Assembly (NCBI GenBank): GCA_012523775.1
Contig: JAAYTK010000015.1
Coordinates: forward strand, 19,063 to 83,062
Direction: 5' to 3'
DNA: 64,000 nucleotides
Source of the DNA: Clostridiales bacterium
GTDB lineage: Bacteria; Bacillota; Clostridia; Lachnospirales; Lachnospiraceae
The first letter of the stretch is position 1. Every line of letters begins with the position of its first letter. Below the pieces are notes generated by a model that saw nothing but the letters and a program-made list of their open reading frames with translations, was not told the DNA's origin and ran no database searches. Shown here piece after piece: positions 63,833 to 64,000 of this stretch. A program made the translations under genes and the position numbers.

Positions 63833-64000
63833 TTATATCCGTTTTCCAAATTCATAATAAGTTATTAACTCTTGCCTGTTATGTAGATTTGTCTTTTTGA
63901 AGATATTTCCCACATGGAATTTGACTGTGCTTTCGGTTATACATAATTCATTCGCAATCTCTGAATTTGATCTACCTTTAATAATTAGCGAAAGAACATC
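63833..64000 (-). CDS. LuxR-type regulator, C-terminal part (runs off the window)
   Basis: The last 55 codons of a gene on the minus strand, stop TAA at 63835-63833. They encode a LuxR/GerE helix-turn-helix: LIIKGRSNSEIANELCITESTVKFHVGNIFKKTNLHNRQEL, with the IANELCITESTVKFHV recognition helix. The upstream part is outside the window, so it could be a response regulator or a larger MalT-like or standalone regulator. The fragment was found by reading the reverse strand. Confidence 0.85.
   Translation of the reverse strand, partial: DVLSLIIKGRSNSEIANELCITESTVKFHVGNIFKKTNLHNRQELITYYEFGKRI

Overview
The window is a low-GC Firmicutes chromosome segment. It matches a motile, endospore-forming clostridium, most likely of the Lachnospiraceae. 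The evidence is a division and cell-wall cluster that contains a SpoVD-type penicillin-binding protein, the spoIIGA-sigE-sigG trio, codY directly ahead of a Bacillus/Clostridium-type fla/che supercluster with FliY, CheC, CheD and SigD, AGGAGG-type ribosome binding sites throughout, and frequent TTG and GTG starts. Genus is not determinable by eye.

Layout. (1) 1-11.9 kb: the dcw cluster, consisting of the last codons of rsmH, an FtsL-like protein, two class B PBPs, mraY, murD, a SEDS gene, murA, ftsQ/divIB and ftsZ, closed by a strong terminator. (2) 11.9-14.7 kb: spoIIGA, sigE and sigG, with a promoter whose wide spacing resembles Spo0A-driven spoIIG promoters. (3) 14.7-19.4 kb: galK, an AcnA-type aconitase and an unassigned 214-225 aa protein. 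(4) 19.4-20.3 kb on the minus strand: ylmC/ymxH and nrdR. (5) 20.4-26.4 kb: comM, dprA, topA and codY. (6) 26.5-61.2 kb: about 40 co-directional genes for flagellum, motor and chemotaxis. They run basal body and rod, switch and export ATPase, hook, stator, C-ring, export gate, FlhF/FlhG, a PilZ protein, the Che core, SigD, FapA and three poorly characterised tail genes. (7) 61.2-63.4 kb: rpsB-tsf. (8) 63.4-64.0 kb: a degraded fibronectin-III fragment between REP-like palindromes, and the 3' end of a LuxR-type regulator on the minus strand at the window edge.

How it fits together. The first half makes lipid II (MraY, MurD, MurA), polymerises and cross-links it at the septum or in the spore (SEDS plus two PBPs) and positions division (FtsZ, FtsQ, FtsL). 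It then encodes the mother-cell and forespore sigma factors. CodY, a nutrient sensor, sits between this housekeeping block and the flagellar block. The flagellar block encodes the structural, export, motor and switch proteins listed. It lacks flagellin, FliD, FlgK/L, FlgM, FlgG/F, CheR and chemoreceptors, which must lie elsewhere.

I found no CRISPR array, prophage, tRNA, rRNA, intact insertion sequence or obvious defence system. Nothing here is clearly a new biological system. The best leads are a seven-copy 12-residue repeat protein with an MltG-like C-terminal domain at the end of the flagellar run, a membrane protein of unknown function between cheD and sigD, several strong hairpins at gene boundaries, and the REP-flanked synteny break after tsf. 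Start codons differ from the longest reading frame for about 18 genes, where the ribosome binding site decides.
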